A DNA stretch of 64,000 nt, taken from contig PYSS01000003.1 of the NCBI GenBank assembly GCA_003049465.1, positions 558,001 to 622,000 of the forward strand, given 5' to 3'. Below are positions 13,075-26,600 of this stretch, in pieces. Position 1 is the stretch's first letter. Every line of letters starts with the position of its first letter. A model generated the notes under the pieces. That model had not been told where the DNA came from. It did no database searches and was given only the letters and a program-made list of their open reading frames with translations. Both the position numbers and the translations under genes were made by a program. Source of the stretch: Magnaporthiopsis rhizophila (taxonomy: Eukaryota > Ascomycota > Sordariomycetes > Magnaporthales > Magnaporthaceae).

Positions 13075-13850
13075 GACTCCGGTGAAAGGGTCTCGAGACG
13101 GCAATAGAGCAGCGCTCTACCATCCTCCTCGCCCCATCCCATCAGTCATCACGTTCCCAGCTTGGAATACAGGAGTCTCCTACCGTCTCGGCTATCTATC
13201 TGCCCGCCGGGCTCCAGTGAAAGGGCCTCGTCGACGGCGACATAGAAAAAGTGCTCTACTGCCATCAACCACTCGCCCCAACCCGTCAGCCACATCATAC
13301 TCTCCACTTGGAACACGGGAGTCTCCTACGGCCTGGGGTATCAGCCCGCCGGACTCCAGCGAAAGTGGCCCGTCGGCGGCGATAGAACAGCGCTCTATCT
13401 ATCTCACCCCACTCCATCGGTCACATCATGCTCTCCGCTTGGGATCCAGGAGTCTCCTACGATCTCTCGTCGAGCTGCCCGCTGAACTGCAGTGAAAGAC
13501 CTCAACGGGCGGTGAAAGACCAGCGCTCTGCCTGCTATCTACCACTCGTCCCATCACACAAGCCACATCACGCCCTCCACCTGGCATACGGCACTTTTCC
13601 CACGATCCCTCGTCGATCTGCCGTACGACTCCGGTCAAAGGGCCTCCTCGATGGCGATAGAGTTCCGCTCTATCTCCCATCCGCATCCGTCACATCACCC
13701 TTTCTAGTTGAAATATGGGAGTTTCTTGCGATTCCTCGTCGAACTGACTGCGGGACTCCAGTGAAAGTGCCTCGCCAAGGGCGACAGATCTGCCATCCAT
13801 CCGTCACATCACCCTCTGGCACTCTCCTACCATGTCCAGAGCGTAAGAGG
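13075..13850. repeat. Degenerate tandem array, about six units of 127-142 bp
   Basis: Units begin with a variant of GACTCCAGTGAAAG at 13,075, 13,210, 13,352, 13,485, 13,627 and 13,754, so spacings are 135, 142, 133, 142 and 127 bp. Each continues with a GCCTCG..GGCGATAGA-like block, a CACATCA block and TGGAATACGGGAGTCTCCTACGA-like sequence before CTGCCCGCCGG and the next unit. A weaker partial unit precedes the array at about 12,915-13,074 and the last unit is truncated. Spacings are not all multiples of three, so it is not a coding repeat. Several units hold an inverted repeat (ATAGAGC-AGC-GCTCTA type). Confidence 0.85.
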
Positions 13851-14330
13851 GCGACACGGTTCGCTCAGGACCGTGCAGATGGGATTCCCAAGTCACATCG
13901 ACCCCGCGACAAGGACCCGTCTAGACCGCGGCGGGTATGGAATGGGACCATGGATCATGGCAATGCGTGCAAGGGCAGTCACAACACAGCGTCATCACAA
14001 CTGTCATCACACCCTCATCTCACATAGAAACAATCAGCACCATGCCCCCCGGGGTGGGAAGGGCACATCACACCGCTGGATCGGCCAATACATAGGTAGG
14101 TGGCTGGCCAGGGCACGCCGGGGAGCATTTCCACGCCTTCGCCTTTGGACATCCAGCTCGCCCTCTCCATGGATCTCTCTCCCTTGCGTGATCCCAAAAA
14201 ATCACCGGGGCGAGAAGCCCGGATGTCCGGGAGTGGGGGGGCTTTGGAAGGATCAGCCAAGGGGCCAAGGCGGGGGACGGAAGAGGGCCATTGTGGTTGG
14301 GTGAGCTGCTTTGCTTGCAAGGTATGATGG

Positions 14331-14346
14331 CACACACACACACACA
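14331..14346. repeat. CA dinucleotide microsatellite
   Basis: About eight perfect CA units following ATGATGG, directly readable from the sequence. Confidence 0.85.
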
Positions 14347-14844
14347 CGCGAAGAAGAAACAGAATAGTAAGCAGCAGTCCCCGACAAATTTGCCCTGCTA
14401 CTGACGGACAGACCAATTGACGAGAGAGGATCGATTTCTCTTCCCCATCCGTTAACAGCAGGCAGGCCAATGTGAGCTCGCTCGCAGTCCTGGTTCATCT
14501 CCATCCGCCTTTAGTTCTGGGATGTCGATCAACGGCACTGCGGCACACACGGGTCACCCCCCCATCAGCCCGCGCGGGCGGCCAAAAGAGGCAACCGCGT
14601 CGCGATGCCCGGCGGTCATTCATTCGCTCGCTCGCCTGATACCCGGCCGACTCCAATCAAGTAACCCTATGGAGCACGGTCTCGCCCCGCGGCCATTATC
14701 GGGCCAAGCAAGGAGGACGGCGAGCTCCCTCATTCATCAAAAATGATATGCCCAGAAGGGTCTCAAACCGGTTGGTGTGTATGCCTGACGTTCCATTACG
14801 CAGGAGCAGCTGTACTGGACCCCATTCTTTGTTATCTTGGGAGG

Positions 14845-14863
14845 CATCCATCCATCCATCCAT
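14845..14863. repeat. CATC tetranucleotide repeat
   Basis: Nearly five perfect CATC units inside gene-free DNA. Confidence 0.85.
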
Positions 14864-16140
14864 TTGGGGTGTTAGTGCCTTTCCATCTTCCATCGGCCAA
14901 AAAAACAGTTGGGGCCGCACTCGCGCGCCCGCCCCAAAGATGGAGGCAGTGCCTTCACAGCCAGCCGGGCAAGCATTCGCGCATCTTGGGGCGTGGGCGT
15001 AGGGTGGGTGTGTTAATGTATCCTTGGACCCCTTTTTGTGCCTGGCGACATTGGAAAGTCGGTTGCCTTTTCGTCTTGTCTGCCTTGTCGTCGTCGTCTT
15101 CTGGTTGCCCCGACTAGGACCGCCGCACAGCTTTTGTCGTAGGTGGTCCTGTGCGCCCGTCTGTCACGCATTGCGTCGTTTTGTTCGAAACGAGTCCTTT
15201 TTTTTTCTTCTTCTCCCCATTTTGCCTGGTCCTTCTTATTTCACTTCTTTTCCCCCGCTTTCCTTGTGTTGCAGCACATTCATGCCCGCTCGTCGAGCCA
15301 GTCGGGTCCACGAACAGTCGAACTCGATGTGCTGGACTTGCAGCTTTCTGCGCAGCCATTCGTCACCGGCTCTAGAAGTGCAGTTGACGGATGGGGGGCG
15401 CTGGATGGGCACTCGCTGCGGGATCGATATCTGGGCGAGCCAATGGACGCTGGTACCGGCCGTCTGCAGCCTATGATTTGTTCTCGCATAAGGAAGCGAA
15501 ACCATCCCACTGTAACCCCCTCAAACCACCCAAACTCGAGGTGGAGGGACCGCAGAAGGAAGTTCGATTGGACCCCGAGTGGTTGCAAAACATCAATCTC
15601 GTACATATTGGATGCTTTGCTCATGCACCCCGATTACGAGCGTGAACCATCGGATACGGGACCATGTGGTCGCGGGGGGTCCATCCTGCTGTCTGATCTA
15701 TACCAATGGGCATGCGTCCCAGCCGGGAATGGTACTACAGGCTGGGCCTCAGCCGGAAACGACGTGTCACAGCTTGCTTCTGTCCTCTGAGTGGCGAGCG
15801 GGGAGAAGTCGCAGTCCCACAAGCGACCACACATACACACACAGACTTCACTTCTGTCGTTATTCCAGAATGGAACGTTGGCTTGCTCGACCGTCCCCAG
15901 TAGTAGTGACTCCCCATCTTCAGATGGAGCCAATGCGACCGAAAATAGACGCCATGCATGGCCCCGACGCCGCCACTAGGCTGGGCTGGGCGGCACACCG
16001 AGTCCGGGCATTCTTTCGACAGCGCGTCGGTCCCGCAGCGAAGGCGCCGCCTAACCCAGCACGCGGGAGAGAAGGCCATTAGCTGGCTGGCTTATGGCAG
16101 CGAGCTGTCCCCTGTGCGTTGGTGGCTTCGTTGGTTCCCC

Positions 16141-16174
16141 ATGTGCCATGTGTGCCATGTGTGCCATGTGTGCT
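16141..16174. repeat. Short tandem repeat of the nine-mer CATGTGTGC
   Basis: Three to four units of CATGTGTGC/ATGTGCC type follow one another in gene-free DNA just before CTCGTCCCG. Confidence 0.8.
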
Positions 16175-17907
16175 CGTCCCGTGACCGTCACGAGAGCGTG
16201 GGCCCGTTTGTGGGATACACAAAGGCACCACCCAACCGCGCGTGGAACACATGAGGTGATAAGGCCCATGTTACACACCCTAAGACCCCGGGAGGCCTGT
16301 ATGGAGCGGCCTGTGTGGCTTGTAGGGCATGCCGGTAGGAAGGAGGTAGGTCAGGAGGAGGGTTATAGAACGAGATGCAATATGAAGATCCCGTGCAGTG
16401 TGTGTCCATAATACGCACGGGGGAGTGTATTGGTTGGTGGATAAGTATAGATACCTCGATGGCGGGTATTTTGTGGCGCACCCATTATCGACGAGCTTTG
16501 GCCAATGATTTTTGCCGGCCGTCACATCAGCCTCGACCAGGATTCGCAGGGGACCGCTTGGCTGTCTCCCGCCCTTCGTCGCCCAGGGACTGGACCGAGG
16601 GAGGTGAGCAAGAGGCTCGGAAGGTGTGGTGATTCGCCCGGGGAGCGTGGGGAAAAAGCGTCCGAGCTAAGATCCGCAGGTCGCCTGTGATAGTGTGATG
16701 AGGACGGTGGGGAAAGATGCAAAAAACCCATAATGCGATGTGATGATTATGGGGATGGTGCGGATTGCCTTTTTCGGAACAGCCATAATTATGCGATGCC
16801 AGGGTCCTTGAACGGATCTTTGCCCTCGCTGGCGCCCGCAAAAACAAAAACACGGATGAGGACCACGACGGAGAGGAGAAGCAGAAGAAGAGGTAAAAAC
16901 ATATAGAGGAGAAAAAGTGCAACGCAGCCACCAACGGTGTAGGTACACAGTTCCGACCGGATATGCAAGATATGCAAGATCAGCAAGCAGTTCGTGGGCG
17001 GGTTGTGATGGACGCCAGATGGAGCTAGGTCGATTAGAGGCTGCTGTGTATGATCCATGACCGACCACGGACGGCGCCACAGAAGCATGTCCCGTTGATC
17101 AGCCTCTCAAGCCTCTTCACGGTGTCAACATGCCGCTATCCTTGAGCCCAAGCCAGTAGGGCTGTTAGATGCGCTGGGGATCCAGGACTTGGCCCGGACA
17201 GCTGTGAAGGGCAGCAGAGCAGCAATGGTCAAATCTCGTTTGACAGGCTTGAGGTCCCATGCGTCGGGCTGATGCTTGGCAAGTCGGTGTGGCAGTCGCA
17301 TGAACTCGCGGCAACCTAGGGCACAGAGAAAATAGGTAAACAACGATGGAAAACATTGCCCAGCCCGGACGTGCTGCCTTTGTCGAGGTGTGATGTGATC
17401 AAAAAAAAGTGACGATAATGAACCCGACCTAGACCGGGGTTCGTCACTCTTCAGCTCGGTCCCGGGATGATCGTTTTTCGCAAGGGCAAATTTCTTGCAA
17501 AGATCAGATAAAGGGACAGGGGTCTCTCCCAGTGAGGTTTGCCGTCAGGTCAGCTTTGACCTCCTTCTTCTTTGTTGACGGAAGCTGTCAATCCTTGCTC
17601 CCCTGCTGCCGACGCTGTTGGCATTTGAACTCCTCAATCCTTCCCGCGCCAGACATGGGTCACGAACTGGAGCTGTTCCGATCGTGTTTTTTTCTTTCTT
17701 TTTGTGGTAGTTTCCCAAGCAGAACGGACGGAGTAACAGAAAAGGTGGCTGGGAAATGGGTGCCCGGCTGCCACGCCCCAAGACCTTTGTCAAATTATCC
17801 CCGAAGAAGCCCGATCTCTGCTAGGGCATGATATTGGCTTGGCGTGATGGCGATGTGATTGAGGCTTTTACAAAGGACAATGCATTGCGCTGGTGATGAA
17901 GCTCAAG

Positions 17908-17912
<5 letters not shown>

Positions 17913-17938
<26 letters not shown>

Positions 17939-17939
17939 T
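17913..17939. repeat. Poly-T tract (T27)
   Basis: An uninterrupted run of 27 T in gene-free DNA, preceded by CAAGCTTGC. No element termini are visible beside it. Confidence 0.9.
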
Positions 17940-20900
17940 ACTACGTGCTCATATGGGCTGGGGTCGGGCGCAGCAAACGGCAAGCAGTAAGCGAGGACAT
18001 CTTCCTAGTCGCAAAATGGCCCGAGCTCTAGTGTTTTGACTCGGTAGTCCTCTCGAGTCCGCACTTCCAGATTTCATCCCTCCAACCCTGGATGTTTTTT
18101 GCATGGCGGCATCTTAACAAGACGGACAGCCTGCCAGCCCACTCGGCTCACGACCGCGGGCGGGTTGTGGAGTTTATGCCGTACTTTTGCAGTTGCCTTA
18201 GCAGGCCGCCCGGATCCTGCTCCCCGACTGGCTACCCCCAGCTTGTCTCGTCACTCTCGTCACGGTAGGACCGCATAAGGAACGGTGTGTGCGTGCGCGA
18301 CTAAGTGTATGCGCTCGTATGAGCCCTTTCGGTGCGTGTAAGCAGGTCATTTTCATGTACGGGCCTTGTTCTTCGGTTCCTGAAGGGAGTCTTCTTATAC
18401 CGAGGCCCGTAAGTGGCTGCAAGGGACGACAGGGGAATCCATTGGAAGACCGAGCTAATGCTGTCCCTCCTTCGACTTTATCCCGGCCCCGCCTGTTGTG
18501 CCATCATCCCCGCTCAGGAACTGGAACTCCAAGAGCTGGGCTAGAAGCTATTGGCATTGCTGGATGGGGTGGGGAAGGTGACATTTGATTTTTTTTTTTC
18601 TCTCCCTGTGTTCCACCCCTGCCACGCCGCTATCCGAACCGCGAAAAACGCATAGCAAGCGGAGCAACCTCGACAGAGTGCAGGAAACGAGTGAGCCCCG
18701 AGTCTCCTGCACACAAGAGCGGACGCTGCGCAACATGCTGACCCCCATGAGCCATGGTCACAGTGCATTGAGAACCTCGCCAATTGCGGGTTGCAGCGAA
18801 AACTGGAGATTAGAGTATGCCCGATATCGTCGAGGCCTGCATGTCCCCCAATTGTTATTTGTGTTTTTTTCCGTTTCTCTATCTTTCTCTCCCCCACTGT
18901 CAGCCACGCACAAAAGAGTGTGGCTACATTGCTCGGATGGTGTGTGTATCGGTGTGGTGAAACCAGGGGTCGACGTCGTAGTTGCCCACTCTCCTATACA
19001 CCATCTCGTCCAAAACAGCGGGGTCTTGCGTGGGAGAGGTCGGGCATACGGGATGTTGAGACGACGAGCTAAGCTTTTGTCAAGTCTCACTTTATCCTAT
19101 CTCGTTGATCTTTAGCCATCCAACAGCAGCGACTTTGACGGAGAAGCCGACGGTCCTGGGCGCCGAACGACACGCGGATTTAAGATGAGGGTGCAATCAT
19201 GTTTAGCGCTGGGCCATTGACGATGCCCGGAGAACGCCTCCAACCTTGGCCTAGTCCTCGGCACACCGGCAGATTCGATACCAGTGGTGTCGTGCGGTTC
19301 ACTGAGCATGGGTTTTGTATCAAGGTCCGTTGTCCTACGGACAGCGCGCACATGACTTGCCCACATGTTACGTGCTCCACTAGAAGCGTGCGTGAAGGAA
19401 TCCAAGGCATGTTCCGTCAGCACCTTAGATCATGTCAAATGTGTTGATGTGGGTAGATGTAGATCCAGGGCGACGACGGCGGTTGGTTGGGAGTTGGCGG
19501 CCGGCCCGGAGGAGGACCCTGACCCCAACCCGGGGCCCATTCATCCGAGGTGCAAGAGTGCAGGCTATATGGCAATGCTGCTGCGGGACACTCCAGGCTG
19601 CATTTGACCGAGAATGGGGCGAGGTGGAGGGTGGGATGGAAGGTGGTTCGAGTTGACGGTGGCCCCCAGGTGCAACACACCTCCATCTGTGTGAGGTACA
19701 TCTACATACCTGGCACGAAGGCCAGTGAGGGGGCTGGGAACAAGGCCGCTGCAGATTGCAGGAGCCCGCCCGGCTCCCTCCAGCCCTTGTTTCAACCCAG
19801 GCCGATGGCGCTGTGCAGGCCGGCAAAGAGGCGGTTGCTCGATGGGCCGCCGCTGGCTGCTGCACGTATGTGGCAGAAGCAAGTCCACCTTGCTCCCGCC
19901 CCAGCGGAAATGAGATCACGCTCTCTTGCCGACGTCGAGGCCCCCATGCGCTATCACGTAAGGAAGATGGACATGGACGGTACGCACGTATGTGCCCACA
20001 CATTTTTCTGGATACCGCCATGTCCGCGAGAAAAAAAAAAAAGATAATGTCGCAGTTCTAGGCGGTCTTACACAGCATCAAACATACGAGCGGGACATGG
20101 TTCTGAAAATGTCAAGATTTGACTGATGCGACAAGTCACGCATTAAAAGGCGTGCTATTGCATATAATCCACACACCAGATGGGCCTCCATCACATATCG
20201 ACGTTTTGCGCTGATGAGGGGAAAGCGGGCGATGTGCCTGGCGACTACCGACGACCTACTACCTCTAGTGGCATTAATAACACGAAATCAAGCAACGAGC
20301 GCATTGTCGACGGAAAATAAAAGGACCATGGGTGTTTGTGTTGCCTTGCCAGATATTGAAAGCGAGCTCGAGTCCTCGCTCTGGTGGGAGGCCACAATGA
20401 GTGGGAGTGGGTGCTGGGCAAGGGTGCGGGATTGGAATGCGCGGAAATCTTAGCGCCGGGCAAGGGTGACCCATGTTACTGCCCATGCCGGAAAGGGCGA
20501 CGGTGCTGCAGGTCGCCAGCCAATTGGCGGGCCGGACCTCCCTGGCTCTGCCAGCCGGGCGCGTAAACGGCGATTTCAGTGGCCTTGGCTCCCCTGCACC
20601 CCGACCCCGCCCTTCTCGAGCTCTGCCCAACCACGTCGTCGAAGAGGGCTGTGGCAGCCCGTCGCAGATCGCAACACGCACGCTTGCGCGCACACAATCC
20701 CATTGAGAAAGAACAACGCACCCCCGAACCCGTTCGGCCTGAAGCCCTGCCTCTTTTTGTGCAGATCAGCTACCTACCTATTGTTGTACCTCGAGGAGCA
20801 GACCTACCTCTAGGTCTTTTGCGAGAGCGCCCAAAGTGCGCCACAATTGAAGGCGAATGCATAATAATACCCGCGCGCGAAACCAACATTTGATGACGTG

Positions 20901-23612
20901 CCAACCGCCTGGGCCCGCGTCTAAAATGATGGTGACTCTCGCTCGCCCCTAGGTTCCTTTTTCGGCCCCCGCCTACGCGCCGCCCCTCTGAGGAGCGCTT
21001 TCGCCCGCTTTCAAGTCAAGGCCTTCTTCGGCGGGGAAAGGTGGACAAGGAAAGGGCTCCTTCCCAGGGGCCACAGGCGGGACGGCCTGTTGATCATGGA
21101 TGGGCCCCCGTCGTCCAGTTCTGGAGCTAGCTTACCGCATGCGGTGGCAGCCGGGATGTAAGGTACATCAACGCGGTGCGACCAACTCGATTTCACCAGC
21201 GGTCTGCGCAGCCGTGGTCACCAGTACATTCAGTCATCCCACGGCCCCGCAAACCATTTCCTGCCCAGTAGCCACTGAAGACGGCCATCAGGGCCGAGTC
21301 GTCGAGTCCGCGAGGTCAAGTGATCGCCGCGCGACATTTGCCGTCTCCACGCCCCTTTTTGACGAAATCTTCCCTCACCGGCCGACGAACGCGGCCACCT
21401 TGCACTTGGCCTCCTCGCTCGTGGCTGACGCCTGCCCGGTGACGCTAACTGGCACGGACTTGGTGGGCGCGTTGGTTGGGCCCAGCCAAGCTAAGCTCTG
21501 AGGGGCAAATCTGCACCCGCAACACCCCAGAGACCCTTTTTCTGGTCGCACAGCACAAGCTGCCACAAGCGGCGTCCAACGTCGGCCCCGAGGACTTTAC
21601 CTGCAAAAACCGGGAAGCGCAGCAGAAACGGACGGGCCGTGCAGGAGCAGACAGCCCGGGCTATTTCTGGAGAACTATTGCATGTACCATGTACTCGACA
21701 TGCCTGCCCAGACAGGGATCTTTTTCGTCGTTCGGTTGAGCCACTGGGGCTACGCTACCCAAGCACACCCAGCCCGTCCTATCGCAGACACCGTCAACCC
21801 CTCCTCCGCTTTTCCCGCTAACCGACACCCCTGTCCTCATTTTTTTCTGCGGGCAGGTGCAGCATGTACCTTTTTCATGTTCTCCGCCCTCTTTTTTCCA
21901 CTCACCCGCGGACTGCTCGCTGGCACCCAATGAAGCACTCATCGGTCCCTTCTCGCCCCCTTTATGCCCTGACGTTGGGTGCAGGGCGCGTCCTTGGCTT
22001 GGGGGCAGATGAGCCGGTCCGTCCCCGCTGCCCAAGGCTCCCTCGCTCTAGCATCATCCTATCCGCCGCCTTCTTCGCTTGCTTGATTGCATGCGTTCGA
22101 TGGCGGGATTTGAGCTAGCCCCGCTTAGCGTCTAGTAGTGAAGCAGACAGACATGGTCGACCCATCGATGTGAAGCTCTAATTTTATATGCCATCTTGGT
22201 ATTAACCACTGACAGGGCTGGGCCCAAGGACCCAAGCGCTTCACACCTGCGACCTATTTGCTATCACACCCCTCCGGGAAGGGGATGCCCATTTTTTTTT
22301 TTTTCCTTCTCATGTACCTCTCACAGGCCTGCTTGCTACCCTACCCCTACCTACCTACCTACTTACCTACACCACTCCCACCTCTCTTCGTCCCTCTCTC
22401 TTTTTTCCCTCCGCATCCTCCCAACTCTGTCTGTGGTCAACAAACTTTGCTCGTCACCTTCAGGCTCACCTACCTATTCGTCGTCCTGCACAAACCAAAC
22501 TACTGCATGTCAAGCGCCGAGCACACCCTCCATCCCAGTTGCCCCAACGTGACTCTTCTCGGAAGACAGCGGTGCGTGGCAGACACCACGTCTCCAGGTG
22601 GGTACCTTGTACTTGGTACTGCCGCCCATGAGGCGGGTAACCTATCGTCGACAAGAGGTTGCCGCTCCCACACCTAGGCCGCCCACTCCTGCTGCCCCCT
22701 GCTGCTGCAGCATTGCTTCTGTTGCGTGGTAGTGGTCAGTCTTCCACACTTGCGCGCGTACTTGGTACACCTCCCTTTTTTTTTTCTCCACGATCTTTCA
22801 CGGACCCGTGCAACCGTTTCCATCCCACCCTCCATTGATTACTCTCCCAGACCTGGACGCATCGATTCATATCTCTCCATCAGAACCCTTGATCTACCTC
22901 TTCTGCGCCCATTTCACCCTCCCTCCCTTTCTTCTCCTCTTTCTTGTGTTGCTTGTGGAGAGAAGGAAAGCGAACTGAAAATAAAGGAACCAAAAAGGAA
23001 TACAGAGAACACTGCGCATAATCTTTTTTTACGACCTCCGGTTGCGTCGTACCCAGAGCCACGAGGCACAGCATCCACGTACCCGCGGGGGCGAATTCGA
23101 GTTCCGCTTACACTCCCGGACCGTCGAGGAACGTCATTCGACTTGGAACGGGGACACCGGACGGAGAAGGAACGGGACCGCCAAGGAGCCCCCAACGCAG
23201 CGTGGGTATCCTCTCAACGTGATGGTCGGGAGCGGAACTGTGTAGCCTCCCACCGTCTGTCTTGGAAAAGCTGCGAATCATCCTGCTCTGGAAGTTCAGC
23301 CGATCCTTGCACTTCCTAGCGCTTTGGTATGTGAAACATCTCCTTTTGCTGTGCTGTGCAACGCCTGTCTATATATCACCGCGTGTCTCGAAAACCCTTC
23401 GGGAGAGTACGCCGCGGGGGGACGACGTGCGTGTGCGCCTTTGTGATACGCAGCCTCCCGCTAACGGCGCCTCCGCACCTTGGCTCTTTGCCCTCGCTAC
23501 AGATTCCTGACCGCCGAAAGCGCCCCCCGCCGCCGGAGAGCAGAGGGGGACCGATCCGACTGAAGAAGAGAAGAGGAGAAGAGATCAGAGAAAAGCATAT
23601 CATCCGCCCGAG

Positions 23613-26600
23613 ATGTCCACACCAGGGCCGGCCGAATGGAACCGCCCGGGTTCGGGCAATTCCAGACCCAGGGGAAGAGGGATGCAGCCGCCCACGGAAT
23701 ACGCGATGCCGCCCAGGACGGCGCACAGCTCGACCGTGATGCGGTACTTCGAGCCAAGCGCTGCAACGGCGTCCATGTTCCTGTACGCGCAAGGAAGCTC
23801 CGTGGTCTGTTGCCATCACGACACCCTCACCATCGAACGCAGGTTCTCGCGCCACTCGGAGGAGATCCAGCTGCTGGCTGTCGATGTCCAGAGCGAGACG
23901 GGCGCGGGCAGGCTAGTGGTCAGCTACGACGCCGGCCAGACTGCTATTGTATGGGATCTCATGTCCGGAGACGAGGTCGCCCGTTTCGCCTCGTACGAGC
24001 ATCTTACTACCGCAGCCTGGATGCGCAACGGCAACGTCGCGTTTGGTGAGCCAGGCCCTGCCGCCTACATTGCTTGAGCAATATTTCCTGCTGTGAGGAC
24101 AATTCACTGACCGCACTTGGCACTGCAGGAAACACCCAAGGAAACATAATATTATTTGAGCCCCAAACCTCGGAGCACATCTCCTCGAGGACACTGGATC
24201 AAATAGCAGTGACAGCGCTCGCTCCCGCGGCCGACTGTCGAACTTTTGCCATTGGGTAAGCTCGCGATCAGGGCGGTGCCGCGTGGCCCAATGAATGCTT
24301 GACGGGCGTGAAACTTACTGAATGTGTTCTACTCATACCAGATACCAGAATGGCTCGCTGCTCATCGCCAATTTGCAGCCGAGGTTTACCATTTTGCACA
24401 ACCTCACCACGTCCAGGGGCCCGTCACCCATTGTCAGCTTGGCCTGGCACGCCTCGTCCTCGCGCCAAAAGTCTGACATGCTGGCTGTGCAAACGAACGA
24501 TGGTGATCTCCGTATCTGGAGCGTGGCCAAGTCATACAACAGCGCAGACCCGGCCAAGGTTGTGAGGATCCTGAGGAAGTCGGAGAACTACCTCACCGGG
24601 CCAAACTGGATGGCCTGGTCCAAGAACGGCCGCATTGTCCAGTTCTCCGAAAAGTAAGTTGGGACGACTCGTATACTCGCCACTGCAGATCTGGTGACTA
24701 ACAACACGGCCGACGCACAGCGAGACGCTATCATGGGATGTCCGGACAAAGCACGTCACGTTCGATGCCATCCCTTCGCTGGAGCACGTCCGCGGCCTCG
24801 CCGTCTACGGACCTGGTGCAACGCTGTTCACTCTCGGCGCCAGCAACACCGTCCAGCAGTTCGATCTCAACGCCCCGGCCATGATGGTCGCCAACGTCCA
24901 GCACCCAGCTAATCTTCTGCCACCATCGCCCCCTGTCTCGATCGAGGAGCAAGAGAAGGCCGCGGCCGCCACCGCATCCGAGTCCGAGATTTCGGTTGCC
25001 ATCGAGACGACCGCCTCGGAGAGCGAGGAGGACCACATGTCGCCCCTGGCCCGAATGATCAAGTCAAATGCCACTCCGCCGCCACAGCTGCACCCCAACC
25101 CCCAGTTCCGTCCCTCGAGCTCTCAGTCCAGCCGGAGTGGTGTGTCTGATGTGTCGACCACGAGCTCGCGCACGCCCGGCCAATACCAGGGCTCTATCCA
25201 GTCCCGCACCATGACGGAGAACACTTACATCTCGGCGGGGTCCTCAATGAAGTCCTCGGCTGTGGGGGGCTCACGCGCCACCCGTGATCGTGATACTTAC
25301 TCTGCCACCGGTAGCCTGAGCTCCGTCTCGATGGCCGAGTCGAGCAGTGGTGCGCGGAATCGCCACCGGCCGTCGCGGCTGCGTAACGAGGTGCCTCGGA
25401 GTCCCGACGACTCGAGAGTCGACGACCTGTTCAAATTCACGCGCAGCCGGCTCAGTGACATCCCCTACAAGATGCCGGCCATGGCGGATACGTCGAGGCT
25501 GACCAACGACGACCTCCGCCGACAGATGCTGAACACGGTGTTCGGCTGGAACGGCGACGTCGAGGGCCTGATCCGGGACGAGGTGAGCCGGCACCCCAAC
25601 GGCTCGCCCAACCGGATCCTGCTGTCCAAGTGGCTAGGCGACATCGAGCCCGACATCATCGCGACCAGCTCGGCCAACATGACATCGTCGGACTGGATGC
25701 TGCTCGCCCTCAGCGGCATCGGCGGCCAGGCCTCGCAGCACAAGCTCGGCCGCGCCTACGTTCAGCGCCTGCTCGAGAGTGGTGACGTGCACGCGGCAGC
25801 TACCATCATGATTGGCATGGGTGACCAGAACGACGCCATCGAGATCTACGTGTCGCACAAGCGCTTCATGGAGGCCCTGCTCCTGGCCTGCCTCTTCTTC
25901 CCGTCGGTCTGGGAGCGCCAGGCGCAGATTCTCAAGAAGTGGGGAGACTGGAGTGTTCAGCACGGCCAGCAGCAGCTTGCTATTCGATGGTGAGTCTTTT
26001 CCCGACGTCTTAGGCTTCATCTGCTCGTTTTGTCCCCCAAGGCTAACACAAATCTTCTAGTCTCGCCTGTATTGGCAAGGAATCCTCGGAGCCGTGGACA
26101 TCGCCATCTGCCGCACAGCTCACCTTTACCAGCTTGAACAATATTAACGGCACCATCCCCGAGATTCTCAGCCCTCCGCTCTCGCCGCCCGGCATCAACC
26201 GAGGACCCCAGCGTAGTATCGCCAAGACGTCGGCTCTGAAGCTCATCACGACATTCGGCGACACTAAAGTCAAGGCCAAGTATTTTGGTGGAGACGATGG
26301 CCAGACCCCAATCGCGGCGGGCATTACCCCTATTGCCGAGTCTGCTATCTCTCCTGGAGGCTTCGATCCCATGACGGCGATCCTGCGCCCGTCCCAACGG
26401 AGCGGGTTCAACACCCCGAGCTCCGCGCGCCCAACCCAGGGCTTTGGCCGCCAGCGCCTGCCATCGATCGGAGAGGCTGCCGGGAGGCGTCAGCCGACGC
26501 CCGACCTCTCGATGACCGAGAAGAGACAGCTCGACGAACGGGCACGCAAACACGCGAGAAAATCATCTGCTGAAGAGACAAACGCGCAGCAGGCCGCCGC

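Larger units (their letters stand above)
13851..23612. other. Large gene-free region
   Basis: No gene is supported in nearly 10 kb. It contains simple repeats (CA repeat 14,331-14,346, CATC repeat 14,845-14,863, a nine-base repeat at 16,141-16,174, T27 at 17,913-17,939), several TACCTA-rich clusters (20,770-20,815 and 22,337-22,373) and pyrimidine-rich DNA from about 22,290 to 22,940 that is probably the promoter and leader of the WD40 gene. Open frames up to about 215 codons occur on both strands, but none shows a domain, consistent codon bias or a plausible exon chain. Confidence 0.5.

Noticed and set aside
12842..13495. 217-codon frame through the tandem array
   Set aside because: Repeat spacing (142 and 133 bp) is not a multiple of three, so the repeats fall in different frames and do not encode a repeated protein.
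13075..13850. CRISPR-like repeat array
   Set aside because: Units are long, directly adjacent and diverged, without unique spacers, and the host is a fungus.
19323..19342. Perfect short hairpin GTCCGT..ACGGAC
   Set aside because: A six-base stem is expected by chance in 64 kb and nothing around it supports a terminator or RNA gene.
22337..22373. CCCTA-like run suggesting a telomere repeat
   Set aside because: The units are TACC/CCTA with changing phase and not TTAGGG/CCCTAA arrays, and the position is internal.
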